DNA of 64,000 nt from NCBI RefSeq assembly GCF_004792655.1, contig NZ_SRZC01000001.1, positions 62,001 to 126,000 of the forward strand, written 5' to 3'. The stretch is from Palleniella muris (GTDB lineage Bacteria; Bacteroidota; Bacteroidia; Bacteroidales; Bacteroidaceae). The stretch's first letter is position 1; each line of letters starts with the position of its first letter. The translations under genes were made by a program, and so were the position numbers. The notes below the pieces were generated by a model, which worked only from the letters and a program-made list of their open reading frames with translations, was not told the origin of the DNA and did not search any database. Below, piece by piece: positions 50,173 through 59,100 of the stretch.

Positions 50173-51435
50173 TTATCTTATCTTAAGAGTTATTATTGCA
50201 AGTGCCGCCAGCAGCACGGTGGTTATCCAGAATCGTGTCGTGATTTTTGACTCCAGCCAGCATCCGCGAGGCCAGTTGAGCAGCACTTTCACGTCCGGAG
50301 CAAGCTGTCCGGGCAGTATGCGGAACGTGTCGTGGATAGGCGCGCGCTTGAACAGTCGCAGCTTCTTGCCGCGCTTGTTGCCGTATTTCGCCACCTGAAC
50401 CTGCAGCAGCACGGAGACGCTCTCCATGAAGAAGATGAAGCAGAGGACAGGGATGAGCAGTTCCTTGTGGATGATGATGGCTGTCACGGCTATGATTCCG
50501 CCGATGGCGAGAGAACCGGTGTCACCCATGAATATCTGTGCCGGATAGGCGTTGTACCACAGGAAACCTATCAGTGCGCCGATGAATGCGCAGAGGAAGA
50601 TGACGAGTTCCTGCGAGCCGGGCACGTACATGATGTCGAAATATGAGGCGAACGACATGTTCGACGACACATAAGCCAGGATGCCCAGTGCCACTCCGAT
50701 TATCGCGGCATTGCCGGAGCACATGCCGTCCATGCCGTCATTGAGGTTGGAACCGTTGGAGACGGCTGTGACAACGATGATTGTCATCAGCACGAACACT
50801 GCCCAGCCGGCGGCTTCCTTATGCTCTCCGCAGAAGCTGACGAACCATTTGTAGTCGAGGTTGTTGTCCTTCACGAACGGGATTGTCGTTATCGTGGACT
50901 TCACAGGCTTACTCTTGTGGACGACAATCTCCGTGCCCTGCTTCTTCATCGATACGTTCTCGTGGATGACAGCGTCAGGGGAAAGCCAGAGGGTCACGCC
51001 GACAAACAATCCGAGGAGGCACTGTCCGGCGAGCTTGTAGACAGGGCGCAGTCCGTCTTTCGTGATTTTCATCTTTATATAATCATCGATGAAGCCTATC
51101 GCTCCAAGCCATACGGTTGTCACAAGGAGGATAATCATGTAGATGTTGCGCAACCTTCCGAAGAGGAGGCATGGCACAAGGATGGCGACAAGGATGATGA
51201 CTCCGCCCATCGTGGGCACGCCTTTCTTCTGCTGTCCGTAAGGGTCGATGGAGACATCGCGCTGTGTCTCGCTGACATTGCGCTTGCGCAGCCATTTTAT
51301 GAAGTACTCACCGAACCATATACTTATGACGAGTGAGGTGATGAGTGCCAATATGGCACGGAAGGATATGTAGCTCCAGAGGTGTGCTCCTTGGATGCCG
51401 TACTGCTCCAGGAAGCGGAAAAGGTAGTATAGCAT
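50173..51435 (-). CDS. mraY: Phospho-N-acetylmuramoyl-pentapeptide-transferase
   Basis: MraY transfers phospho-MurNAc-pentapeptide to undecaprenyl phosphate, giving lipid I. The 420-residue, ten-helix protein has GVPTMGGVIIL, the Asp-Asp motif GFIDDYIKM, the catalytic segment NLNDGMDGMCSGN (near residue 250), and the late FMGDTGSLAIGG and HDTFR motifs. An insertion of about 60 residues (around 155-220, with KKQGTEIVVHKSKPVKST) relative to E. coli is typical of Bacteroidetes. Lies between murE and murD. Confidence 0.96.
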   Translation of the reverse strand: MLYYLFRFLEQYGIQGAHLWSYISFRAILALITSLVISIWFGEYFIKWLRKRNVSETQRDVSIDPYGQQKKGVPTMGGVIILVAILVPCLLFGRLRNIYMIILLVTTVWLGAIGFIDDYIKMKITKDGLRPVYKLAGQCLLGLFVGVTLWLSPDAVIHENVSMKKQGTEIVVHKSKPVKSTITTIPFVKDNNLDYKWFVSFCGEHKEAAGWAVFVLMTIIVVTAVSNGSNLNDGMDGMCSGNAAIIGVALGILAYVSSNMSFASYFDIMYVPGSQELVIFLCAFIGALIGFLWYNAYPAQIFMGDTGSLAIGGIIAVTAIIIHKELLIPVLCFIFFMESVSVLLQVQVAKYGNKRGKKLRLFKRAPIHDTFRILPGQLAPDVKVLLNWPRGCWLESKITTRFWITTVLLAALAIITLKIR

Positions 51436-51467
51436 AATGCGTTTCTGCTGTTCTTATGTTTGTTTTC

Positions 51468-52919
51468 CTACATTCCGAAGACCTTGCGAACCTCCTCGCG
51501 GTCGTCAAAATGATGCTTTGTCTCACCTATTATCTGGTAGTCCTCGTGACCCTTGCCGGCAATGAGGACAACATCGCCCGGCGCAGCCAGTGTCAGTGCG
51601 GTCTTGATTGCCTGACGGCGGTCGGTGATGCGGAGCACCTTCTTCATCTGTTCCGCATCGAGTCCCGCTTCCATGTCGTCAAGAATCATCTCCGGATCTT
51701 CCTTTCTCGGGTTGTCGGAAGTGAGGATTACGCGGTCGCTCTGGCGCACGGCCTCCTGTGCCATGACAGGGCGTTTGCCCTTGTCGCGGTTGCCTCCGCA
51801 TCCACAGACGGTGATTACCTGACCCTTGCCGTTGAGGACTTCGTGGATAGCCTTCAGCACATTGTCGATTGCATCAGGGGTGTGGGCATAGTCGACAATG
51901 GCTGTCACGCCTTCCTTGGAGCGTATGGGCTCGAGTCGTCCGGCAACACTCGTCAGTGTAGAGAGGACGAGTAGCACGTCTTCCTCCTGCTTTCCAAGCA
52001 TCAGGGCGGCACCGTAGACAGCGAGAAGGTTGGAGACATTGAACTTTCCGATGAAGCGGACGGCAACCTCGCGGTTATTGATTTCGAGGAGCATGCCCTC
52101 GAAATGGCACTCGAGGATGCGTGCCTTGAAGTCTGCCATGCCACGTGTGCTGTAGGTCTTCACTGTCGCCTTTGTGTTCTGCACCATGACCATGCCGTTC
52201 TTGTCGTCAGCATTGGTGATTGCGAAAGCACCCTTCGGCATGTTGTCAAAGAAGAGTTTCTTTGCGTTGCGATAGTTCTCGAACGTCCCGTGGTAGTCAA
52301 GGTGGTCGCGGGTGAGGTTGGTGAACAAGCCGCCGGCGAACTGCAAGCCGCCGATGCGCTGCTGTACGATGGCGTGGCTGGAGCATTCCATGAAGACATA
52401 TTCGCATCCTGCCTCCGCCATCCGTGCGAGGAGACGGTTGAGTTCGATAGGGTCAGGAGTGGTGTGCGACGCCTCTATCGCCTCATCCTCTATGTAGTTG
52501 CACACTGTGGAAAGCAGTCCGCACTTGTGACCCATGCGGCGGAACATATTATATAATAAGGTGGCGATTGTCGTCTTGCCGTTTGTTCCTGTCACGCCGA
52601 CGAGCTTCAGTTTGCGTGAAGGGTCGCCGTAGAATGCCGTAGCGGCAGGACCGACAGCGGATTCGCATGACTGCACCTGTACGAATGTCACATTTTCGAA
52701 TTGTTCTTCAGGCATATCCTCACAGATGACCGCCACGGCTCCGAGTTCAATGGCTTTAGGAATGAACCTATGACCGTCGACCTGTGTGCCTTTCATCGCC
52801 ACGAAGATGTGTCCCGGCTGTATCCGGCGGCTGTCGATGTTTATGCCTGTTATATCCTTGTCAGTGTCGCCTACTGTCTTCAGTACGCTGACTTTCTTGA
52901 TGATTTCCGATAGTTTCAT
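51468..52919 (-). CDS. murE: UDP-MurNAc-tripeptide synthetase (meso-diaminopimelate-adding MurE)
   Basis: MurE adds the third residue of the stem peptide. The 483-residue protein has the N-terminal [21 protein letters not shown], the ATP loop [15 protein letters not shown] near residue 112, the Ser/His region [16 protein letters not shown] and the C-terminal DNPR motif ([14 protein letters not shown]), which marks meso-diaminopimelate specificity instead of lysine. It follows ftsI by 85 bases and precedes mraY. Confidence 0.96.
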   Translation of the reverse strand: MKLSEIIKKVSVLKTVGDTDKDITGINIDSRRIQPGHIFVAMKGTQVDGHRFIPKAIELGAVAVICEDMPEEQFENVTFVQVQSCESAVGPAATAFYGDPSRKLKLVGVTGTNGKTTIATLLYNMFRRMGHKCGLLSTVCNYIEDEAIEASHTTPDPIELNRLLARMAEAGCEYVFMECSSHAIVQQRIGGLQFAGGLFTNLTRDHLDYHGTFENYRNAKKLFFDNMPKGAFAITNADDKNGMVMVQNTKATVKTYSTRGMADFKARILECHFEGMLLEINNREVAVRFIGKFNVSNLLAVYGAALMLGKQEEDVLLVLSTLTSVAGRLEPIRSKEGVTAIVDYAHTPDAIDNVLKAIHEVLNGKGQVITVCGCGGNRDKGKRPVMAQEAVRQSDRVILTSDNPRKEDPEMILDDMEAGLDAEQMKKVLRITDRRQAIKTALTLAAPGDVVLIAGKGHEDYQIIGETKHHFDDREEVRKVFGM

Positions 52920-53004
52920 GATAACATGTTATATGTAATGTATGTCACATCCTGCATCTGCAGAGTGCATTTCTTTTTCTGTTGTTCGGTCCCTGCTTAT
53001 GGTT

Positions 53005-55188
53005 CTAACCAAGTTCAAGGGATATTTTCATGTTTTTCCTTATCTTCGTGTTTGGTGCAATGCTCTGGGTCTTTACCTTTCCTCTGCCCGTCAGCTGCAC
53101 TTTCACTCCCCTGCTCTCAAGGATATAGACAGCATCGCGGGCTCCCATGCCGATGACATCCGGGACGAAATACTTTGACGGCGCGCCGCTTTTCACAAGA
53201 CTTACGGATGCGGCGTTCTTCTGTGCCGTGCCCCAGATAGGGTTTCCGGTGGCATAAGAGCCTTTCCAACCGCCGCCGGTCTTCATGCCGAGGCGTGTCA
53301 GGACATAGTCCGCGGCAAGGATGTTGCCCTTCTTGACATCAGGGACAAGCACCGAAGTGGAGTCGCGCGCCGTCAGATGGTCGCGCTTCAGCTGATGAGC
53401 CATTATTCCTTCCGCTATGTCATGGAACACCACTCCGCACATTCCGCCACCGGAAGCAGGCAGACCAGTCTTCTTGAGACACACGATGCATGTGTACTGT
53501 GGGTCATCATAAGGGAAATAGCCGCAGAACGACAGCCAGTAGCGCACTGTACCCGACTTATAGGAACCGTGCTGGTCGGCAATCTGTGCCGTGCCTGTCT
53601 TGCCGGCGACACGGAAGGATTTGCTGCCGGCCTTCTTGCCGAGTCCCTTTGAAACGACACCTTCGAGTATCGCCTGTATCTTGTGGAGAGCCTCCTTGTT
53701 CTTATATGTCTTTTCGATAAGGCATACCGGCGGGAACTCCTTGATAGTCTGTCCGTCCTTCACAATCTCCTTGACGAAGCGCGGCTGCATGAAGCGTCCG
53801 TTGTTGGCTATGGAGTTATAGAACGCCACAGTGAATATCGGCGGTATCTGTGTCTCGTAGCCTATGGACATCCATGGCAAGGTTGTCTTTGACCAGTTGA
53901 GGTACTGCCCTTTCTTCTTAGCCGGTACAGGCTTGCGGATGATGGCATGCTTCTGCGCTCCGGGGAACGGAAGATCGAAGTTTATGCCCAGTCCGAGACT
54001 GTGAATCTTCTCCACGAACTTTTCAGGATGTTCATGGTATAACCCTCTGTCTATAAGGCGGCTGACACCGATGTTGCTGCTGTAGTGCAGCACCTGTGGC
54101 ACTGTCATCACTCCGTAGCCTCCTCTGCGCCAGTTATGGTCACGCATCTCCCTGCCATACATCGGCCACACGCCGCCGCCTGTGTCAATGTTGTATGCGG
54201 CAGTGGTATCTATGAGCCCGTCATCAAGGGCGGCAAAGATTGATGCTGTCTTGAAAACGGAACCCGGTTCGACAAGGTCAGAAACGGCATTATTCTTCAC
54301 CTCTCTGTAATAGTAGTTGCCATTGCTGTCCGTAAGGCGGCTCATGTTGACAAGAGCCTTTACGTCTCCCGTCTTGACCTCCATGACAATCACCACGCCA
54401 AGCTCACCGTTGTCCTTCTTCATCTCCTCTATCATGGCATGCTCGGCAAGGTCCTGAATGTTGACATCGAGCGTTGTGACAATGTCCGCGCCATGGACAG
54501 GCTCCTTGACCATGATGTCCAGGTACTTGTTGAGCACCTTGCGACGGTTGATAAGCCCTTTCTCTCCGCGGAGGACAGAGTCATAATACAGCTCCAGTCC
54601 GCAACGCGCGGAGTCTTTCAAGCCATACATCTCACCTATGGTTCTCGACGCAAGCAGTCCGTTGGGACGCGTACGGGCATTGTACTCCTCATAGTTGAAA
54701 CCGCTGCGGAACCTTGGCAGGCGGAATATCGGCAGCTGGCGCACCTCGCAAAAGACATCATAGCTGACACGCTTGTTGATGATTCGCCAGTAGCGGCTCT
54801 GCTTCTCACGCCCCTCACGGAGATGCTGGCGGAACTCTTCCGCCGACACCTGCGGGAATATCTGGTTCAGACCGTAGCATATAGAGTCCTCCTTTTCCTC
54901 CCAAAGCGTGTCGGTCTGCGTTTCCCTCATCGTCTTGAAATCCACGAAAAGCATGTATTCCGGAAGGCTTGACGCGAGGAGCTGGCGGTCAGTGCTTAGT
55001 ATGTTGCCGCGTGTCGGCTTGACAGGCACACTGTCAGCCTTCAGGCGGTCGGACACCTGAATCCAATAGTCTCGCTTCGCTGTCATGATATAGCCTGCGC
55101 GGCAGACTATCACCACAGCTATCAGGCACATGATCCATGCGAGGATGCGGTAACGCAACATCGAAGATTTATAATCGAATTTGCTCAT
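53005..55188 (-). CDS. ftsI: Septal penicillin-binding protein FtsI with C-terminal PASTA domain
   Basis: This is a 727-residue class B transpeptidase of the division site. One N-terminal helix (ILAWIMCLIAVVIVCRAGYIM, about 14-34) is followed by PTRGNILSTDRQLLASSLPEY (PBP dimerisation region). The transpeptidase motifs are SVFK in GSVFKTASIF (near residue 307), SSN in HYSSNIGVSRL and KTG in AGKTGTAQIADQHG (near 530). The last 60 residues (VPDVIGMGARDAVYILESRGVKVQL in parts) form a PASTA domain, as is usual in Bacteroidetes but not in E. coli. Separated from ftsL by a 156-base gap in which I see no gene or array. Confidence 0.95.
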   Translation of the reverse strand: MSKFDYKSSMLRYRILAWIMCLIAVVIVCRAGYIMTAKRDYWIQVSDRLKADSVPVKPTRGNILSTDRQLLASSLPEYMLFVDFKTMRETQTDTLWEEKEDSICYGLNQIFPQVSAEEFRQHLREGREKQSRYWRIINKRVSYDVFCEVRQLPIFRLPRFRSGFNYEEYNARTRPNGLLASRTIGEMYGLKDSARCGLELYYDSVLRGEKGLINRRKVLNKYLDIMVKEPVHGADIVTTLDVNIQDLAEHAMIEEMKKDNGELGVVIVMEVKTGDVKALVNMSRLTDSNGNYYYREVKNNAVSDLVEPGSVFKTASIFAALDDGLIDTTAAYNIDTGGGVWPMYGREMRDHNWRRGGYGVMTVPQVLHYSSNIGVSRLIDRGLYHEHPEKFVEKIHSLGLGINFDLPFPGAQKHAIIRKPVPAKKKGQYLNWSKTTLPWMSIGYETQIPPIFTVAFYNSIANNGRFMQPRFVKEIVKDGQTIKEFPPVCLIEKTYKNKEALHKIQAILEGVVSKGLGKKAGSKSFRVAGKTGTAQIADQHGSYKSGTVRYWLSFCGYFPYDDPQYTCIVCLKKTGLPASGGGMCGVVFHDIAEGIMAHQLKRDHLTARDSTSVLVPDVKKGNILAADYVLTRLGMKTGGGWKGSYATGNPIWGTAQKNAASVSLVKSGAPSKYFVPDVIGMGARDAVYILESRGVKVQLTGRGKVKTQSIAPNTKIRKNMKISLELG

Positions 55189-55344
55189 TTCCGGTTGCTA
55201 TTTGCTTTTGGGATAAAACTTGACAAAATAAAAATACAGCATTGCTTGCAGGCAAACCGGCTGCTTGTGGCATCATTCTCCGCATCGCATGCGGACTTGC
55301 CCGACGCAACAACATCCGTCGCAGCCTTACACATGCCTTGCCAA

Positions 55345-55878
55345 TCATTGCTCCGGCACTTGTATGATAAAAGGCGGTTGGTCTGCAATGTGAAGGGTGC
55401 TGTCCCTGTTTTCCTTCAGGCGGTCAAAGACATGGCTCTGCCTTGAGATTTCCGTAAGGCGGCTTGACGTCGACAACGCCTTGTACTTCACATCCTTCAG
55501 TTCCTTTTTCAGTTTGTCTATCTCCAACAGACTTTTCTGGCAGCTGTAACGGTTGGAGATATAGAACACGACAAAGCATGCTATGAGAAGCATCAGCCAG
55601 ACCTGGCGTCTGAGAATCTGCGCCGTAAAGAAATCGCCGCCAAGAATCTTTATCACGGAGATGTCATGCCCCTGTTTGGTGTCTTCCTCGTGGATTTCCT
55701 TCGCCAATGCCTCCCGGAAAGTAGGTTGCGGCTTCTGCAGCTCGGCTTTTTCCGCATCGCTTTCTGCCGTACCACGGTCACTCGCGGCACGACCTTTCTT
55801 CTGCGCGACAGGAGCGGCAGTGTCATCGGACACTGCCAGCTCCTCCTCGTTCGTTATGATAAGTTCGTCGTCTTTCAT
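55345..55878 (-). CDS. ftsL: FtsL-like cell division protein
   Basis: This is a 177-residue bitopic protein: an acidic cytoplasmic N-terminus (residues 1-95), one helix (VWLMLLIACFVVFYISN, about 92-110) and a periplasmic leucine/lysine heptad region (LLEIDKLKKELKDVKYKALSTSSRLTEISR in parts). FtsL forms a coiled coil with FtsB-like proteins and recruits FtsW/FtsI. The call rests on topology and on its place between rsmH and ftsI. The cytoplasmic part is much longer than in E. coli. Its ATG overlaps the rsmH stop by four bases. Confidence 0.82.
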   Translation of the reverse strand: MKDDELIITNEEELAVSDDTAAPVAQKKGRAASDRGTAESDAEKAELQKPQPTFREALAKEIHEEDTKQGHDISVIKILGGDFFTAQILRRQVWLMLLIACFVVFYISNRYSCQKSLLEIDKLKKELKDVKYKALSTSSRLTEISRQSHVFDRLKENRDSTLHIADQPPFIIQVPEQ

Positions 55879-56819
55879 CTTTTCTCTGCAATACGCAGTT
55901 TCGCGCTGCGGCTTCTTGGGTTATTTGCCTGTTCTTCTTCCGTAGGGACTATTGGCTTGCTTGTCACTGTGGCATAAGGCGTTGTGACACGTCCGAAAAA
56001 GTCCTGTTCACGTTTTCCCTCGACGTTTCCCGCCTTCATGATGTTCTTCACCATACGGTCCTCCAACGAATGGTAGGTGATCACCACCAGCCTTCCTCCC
56101 GGACGGAGCACCTCGCCGGCAGCGAGGAGCATCTCTTTCAAGGCGTCCATCTCATGGTTCACCTCTATCCGGAGAGCCTGGAACAGTCGGGTGACATCCT
56201 TTTTTTCCCTTTCCCGAGGGAAGCACTTCTGCGTTGCGGCAAGCAAATCCTGAGTCGTAAGGATAGGCTTCTCAGCCCTTGCCCTGACAATGCTTGCTGC
56301 AATCTTGCGCGACTGCTTAAGCTCACCGTAGAGATAGATGATGTCCGCAAGGCGGCTTTCGTCGTATTCGTTGACTATGTCGGCAGCCGTCTTCCCTCCA
56401 CGCTTGTTCATGCGCATGTCAAGCGGTGCATCGAAACGGAACGAGAAGCCGCGGCTCTCGTCGTCAAAATGGTGGCTTGAGACACCGAGGTCGGCAAGAA
56501 TCCCGTCCACGCCGTCCACGCCGTAGTACCTCATCCAGTTCTTCAAATACCGGAAATTCGAGCGCACGAAAGTCCAGCGGTCGTCACCGGCAAGCCGTAT
56601 ACCGTCCTCACGCGTCACTTCGGCGTTTTTTTCGGCATCGGCATCCTGGTCAAAAGAGAAGAGCCTGCCCCTCTCATCCAAACGGGAGAATATCTCCCTC
56701 GAATGACCTCCGCCACCAAACGTGACATCAACGAAAACACCGCCTTCGCCGATGGCCAAACCATCGACACTCTCCTTTAGGAGAACCGGCACATGATATG
56801 TCTGATTATCGTTCTGCAA
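55875..56819 (-). CDS. rsmH: 16S rRNA (cytosine-1402-N4)-methyltransferase
   Basis: RsmH methylates C1402 of 16S rRNA. The 314-residue protein has YHVPVLLKESVDGL at the N-terminus, the SAM-binding FVDVTFGGGGHSREIFSRL, GILADLGVSSHHFDDESRGFSF in parts and the C-terminal VITYHSLEDRMVKNIMK in parts. It is the first gene of the division cluster here. mraZ, which normally precedes it, is absent: only 171 bases separate it from the divergent acyltransferase gene. Confidence 0.95.
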   Translation of the reverse strand: MQNDNQTYHVPVLLKESVDGLAIGEGGVFVDVTFGGGGHSREIFSRLDERGRLFSFDQDADAEKNAEVTREDGIRLAGDDRWTFVRSNFRYLKNWMRYYGVDGVDGILADLGVSSHHFDDESRGFSFRFDAPLDMRMNKRGGKTAADIVNEYDESRLADIIYLYGELKQSRKIAASIVRARAEKPILTTQDLLAATQKCFPREREKKDVTRLFQALRIEVNHEMDALKEMLLAAGEVLRPGGRLVVITYHSLEDRMVKNIMKAGNVEGKREQDFFGRVTTPYATVTSKPIVPTEEEQANNPRSRSAKLRIAEKR

Positions 56820-56851
56820 CTGTCTTGTTATTCTATTGCGGTTTTGGAGTA

Positions 56852-56859
56852 CAAAGTTA
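56852..56859 (-). promoter_or_regulatory. Candidate -7 element for the division cluster
   Basis: TAACTTTG on the minus strand (56859-56852), 33 bases before the rsmH start. No clear upstream TTTG element at the normal distance, so support is partial. Confidence 0.45.
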
Positions 56860-56973
56860 CGAAATTTTCTCTATTCCACACCATTTTTACACAAACTTTT
56901 TCGTAAAAATATTTTCTTTCTTAAAATATGTGTTTTTTTTACTCAAAAAGAGACAAAAACAAAATAATATCAT

Positions 56974-56981
56974 TACCTTTG
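56974..56981 (+). promoter_or_regulatory. -7 element immediately before the acyltransferase start
   Basis: TACCTTTG at 56974-56981 followed by C, with the ATG at 56991. Transcription would begin within a few bases of the start codon, giving an almost leaderless mRNA. The upstream TTTG element is unclear. Confidence 0.5.
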
Positions 56982-56990
56982 CACAGCATT

Positions 56991-57821
56991 ATGTGTACAA
57001 ACAAAACCATTGATATAGACAGCCTGCTGAGAAGCAAAATGGGGGACAAGGCAAACATGGTGCCACGCTTCCTTGCCAACTGGCTGAAACGCATCCTCCA
57101 CGAGGACGAGGTAAACGCATTCCTTTGGGAGAGCCGCAACGAGAAGGGAGTCCCATGGCTGCAGCGCTGTGTGGAATACCTTGGCATGGACCTGCAAGTC
57201 GAAGGAATGGAGAATCTTCCGCCCGCCAACGACGGACGGAAGTATACGTTTGTGTCCAACCATCCGCTTGGGGGCATCGACGGAGTGGCTCTTGGAGCAC
57301 TGATAGGCAAGCACTATGACGGGAACTTCTCCTATCTCGTCCGCGACGAACTGATGTTCCTGCCGGGACTCGCGCCTCTCTGCATCCCAATCAACAAGAC
57401 CGGCAAGCAGAGCCGCGCATTCCCTGCAATGGTGGAGGCGGGCTTCGCCTCGGACAAACATATGCTCATGTTCCCTGCCGGACTGTGCTCGCGACGGCAA
57501 AAAGACGGCACGATACGCGACATCCCTTGGACAAAGACTTTCGTAGCGAAGTCTATAGAGACCCACCGCGACATCATCCCCATACATTTCGGCGGACAGA
57601 ACTCTGACAAGTTCTACCGCATCGCTAACCTTTGCAAGGCTCTGCACATCAAATTCAACATCGCAATGCTGTTCCTTGTCGATGAAATGTACAAAAACCG
57701 CAACAAGACTTTCCGCATAACAATCGGCAAGCCAATCCCCTGGCAGTCACTCGACAAGTCGAGAACACCGATGGAATGGGCAAAAACGATACAGGACAAG
57801 GTCTACAATTTACAGAAATAG
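56991..57821 (+). CDS. glsA: Lysophospholipid-type acyltransferase, probable glycine-lipid O-acyltransferase GlsA
   Basis: This 276-residue PlsC-family acyltransferase starts at 56991 (MCTNKTIDIDSLLRSKM); earlier codons lie upstream of the promoter. The acyltransferase motif is VSNHPLGGIDGVALG (HxxxxD variant, near residue 85), followed by FLPGLAPLCIPINKTGK and the phosphate-binding segment MFPAGLCSRRQKDG. With the next gene it forms the pair that in Bacteroides makes glycine lipids: GlsB N-acylates glycine and GlsA adds the second acyl chain. The specific assignment rests on gene pairing and on my recognition of the family; a general phospholipid role is possible. Confidence 0.65.
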   Translation: MCTNKTIDIDSLLRSKMGDKANMVPRFLANWLKRILHEDEVNAFLWESRNEKGVPWLQRCVEYLGMDLQVEGMENLPPANDGRKYTFVSNHPLGGIDGVALGALIGKHYDGNFSYLVRDELMFLPGLAPLCIPINKTGKQSRAFPAMVEAGFASDKHMLMFPAGLCSRRQKDGTIRDIPWTKTFVAKSIETHRDIIPIHFGGQNSDKFYRIANLCKALHIKFNIAMLFLVDEMYKNRNKTFRITIGKPIPWQSLDKSRTPMEWAKTIQDKVYNLQK

Positions 57822-57826
57822 ACAAA

Positions 57827-57882
57827 TACACTTGTACACTGCCGAGTACACATAGTACACTTGCAAAGTACACAAAATACAC
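57827..57882. repeat. TACAC array, about 22-bp superperiod
   Basis: TACAC at 57827, 57835, 57847, 57856, 57869 and 57878. Pairs repeat with 21-22 bases between equivalent positions (57835-57856, 57847-57869, 57856-57878). Several copies are preceded by G, giving GTAC palindromes. It fills the first half of the glsA-glsB gap. Confidence 0.65.
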
Positions 57883-57931
57883 ATCACACATACAATTTTC
57901 TACGATTTCATCGACAAAAAGAACACACAAA

Positions 57932-57949
57932 GACCAACAACCCACAACC
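57932..57949. repeat. Short 7-bp-period AACC array (e)
   Basis: GACC at 57932, AACC at 57939 and 57946, in 7-base register, just before the glsB start. A small member of the GGTT/AACC family. Confidence 0.6.
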
Positions 57950-57962
57950 ATAACAAAAGAAC

Positions 57963-58988
57963 ATGGAACAACCAATAATCGCACCAGTGCCAAAAGAACT
58001 GTTGAAGAGCGAACTGACAGAGGAACGCCAGCTGCGCCTTACAAACAAAAGCCACAACAGGATTTACATCATCACCGCACACAACGCACCGCACACGATG
58101 CGCGAGATAGGCCGTTTGCGTGAGGAGGCGTTCCGCGCCGCCGGCGGTGGAACGGGCAAGGAATGCGACATCGATGAATTTGACATCTGCGAGAACTGCT
58201 ACAAGCAGCTCATCGTATGGAACCCTGAAGAGGAGGAGATTATCGGAGGCTACAGGTTCCTGGAGGGTGAGGACTGGGAAATGGACGAGAACGGGCAGCC
58301 CGTACTCGCGACAAGCCACATGTTCCACTTCTCGGAGAAGTTCCTGAAGGAGTACAAAGACCAGACGGTGGAACTCGGAAGGTCGTTTGTCACACTCGGC
58401 TACCAGAGTTCCGAGAAGGGCGCGAAGAGCATCTTTGCACTCGACAACCTGTGGGACGGACTCGGAGCAATCACCGTTGTGAACCCCAAACTGAAGTATT
58501 ATTTCGGAAAAATGACGATGTATCCGTCATATATCCGTCGCGGAAGGGACATGATTCTGTACTTCCTGAAGCAGTTCTTCGGTGACAAGGAAGCATTGAT
58601 TTTACCGATAAAACCGCTAAAAATTGACACTCCCGACTCGGAATTCGAGAATCTTTTCAATGCTCCGACGTTCAAGGAGAACTACCGAATCCTTAACCGT
58701 GAGATTCGCTCACTGGGCTACAACATCCCACCGCTTATCAACGCCTACATGAATCTGTCGCCGACAATGAAACTCTTCGGCACAGCCATCAACTACGGCT
58801 TCGGCGATGTGGAGGAGACGGGCATACTCATTGCCGTCGATGAGATATTCGAGCAGAAGCGTTTGCGCCACATCGACTCTTTCATAAAGGAGCATCCTGA
58901 GTGCCGCACCATCACTTCCGGCGCCAACAAAGTCATCTACGAGGACAAGTCACAGCCTTCCGCCGAGGATTTCAAGGACGTGGACTAA
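57963..58988 (+). CDS. glsB: GNAT-fold N-acyltransferase, probable glycine N-acyltransferase GlsB
   Basis: This 341-residue protein is of the hemolysin-like/OlsB acyltransferase group (GNAT fold), often annotated only as hemolysin. Recognisable segments are MREIGRLREEAFRAAGGGTG, EEEIIGGYRFLEGED, VELGRSFVTLGYQ and NLWDGLGAI. The first half has the GNAT core with acyl-ACP or acyl-CoA binding; the C-terminal 120 residues are a specific extension. In Bacteroides the homologue transfers a 3-hydroxy fatty acid to glycine, the first step of glycine lipid synthesis. Adjacent to the second-step enzyme upstream. Family confident, substrate by analogy. Confidence 0.72.
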   Translation: MEQPIIAPVPKELLKSELTEERQLRLTNKSHNRIYIITAHNAPHTMREIGRLREEAFRAAGGGTGKECDIDEFDICENCYKQLIVWNPEEEEIIGGYRFLEGEDWEMDENGQPVLATSHMFHFSEKFLKEYKDQTVELGRSFVTLGYQSSEKGAKSIFALDNLWDGLGAITVVNPKLKYYFGKMTMYPSYIRRGRDMILYFLKQFFGDKEALILPIKPLKIDTPDSEFENLFNAPTFKENYRILNREIRSLGYNIPPLINAYMNLSPTMKLFGTAINYGFGDVEETGILIAVDEIFEQKRLRHIDSFIKEHPECRTITSGANKVIYEDKSQPSAEDFKDVD

Positions 58989-59100
58989 AGGGAGCGCAAG
59001 AGAAATACACTCGAGCATCCGCCTTACAGTTGCAAAGAAAGAGTTTGCACTACACTACAAAGGCACTATGCGCAAACATAACAAACATAACCCTTTCAAC

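Noticed and set aside
55185..55388. Possible 67-residue protein between ftsI and ftsL
   Set aside because: It overlaps both neighbours, lacks a promoter, and looks like random translation of the gap.
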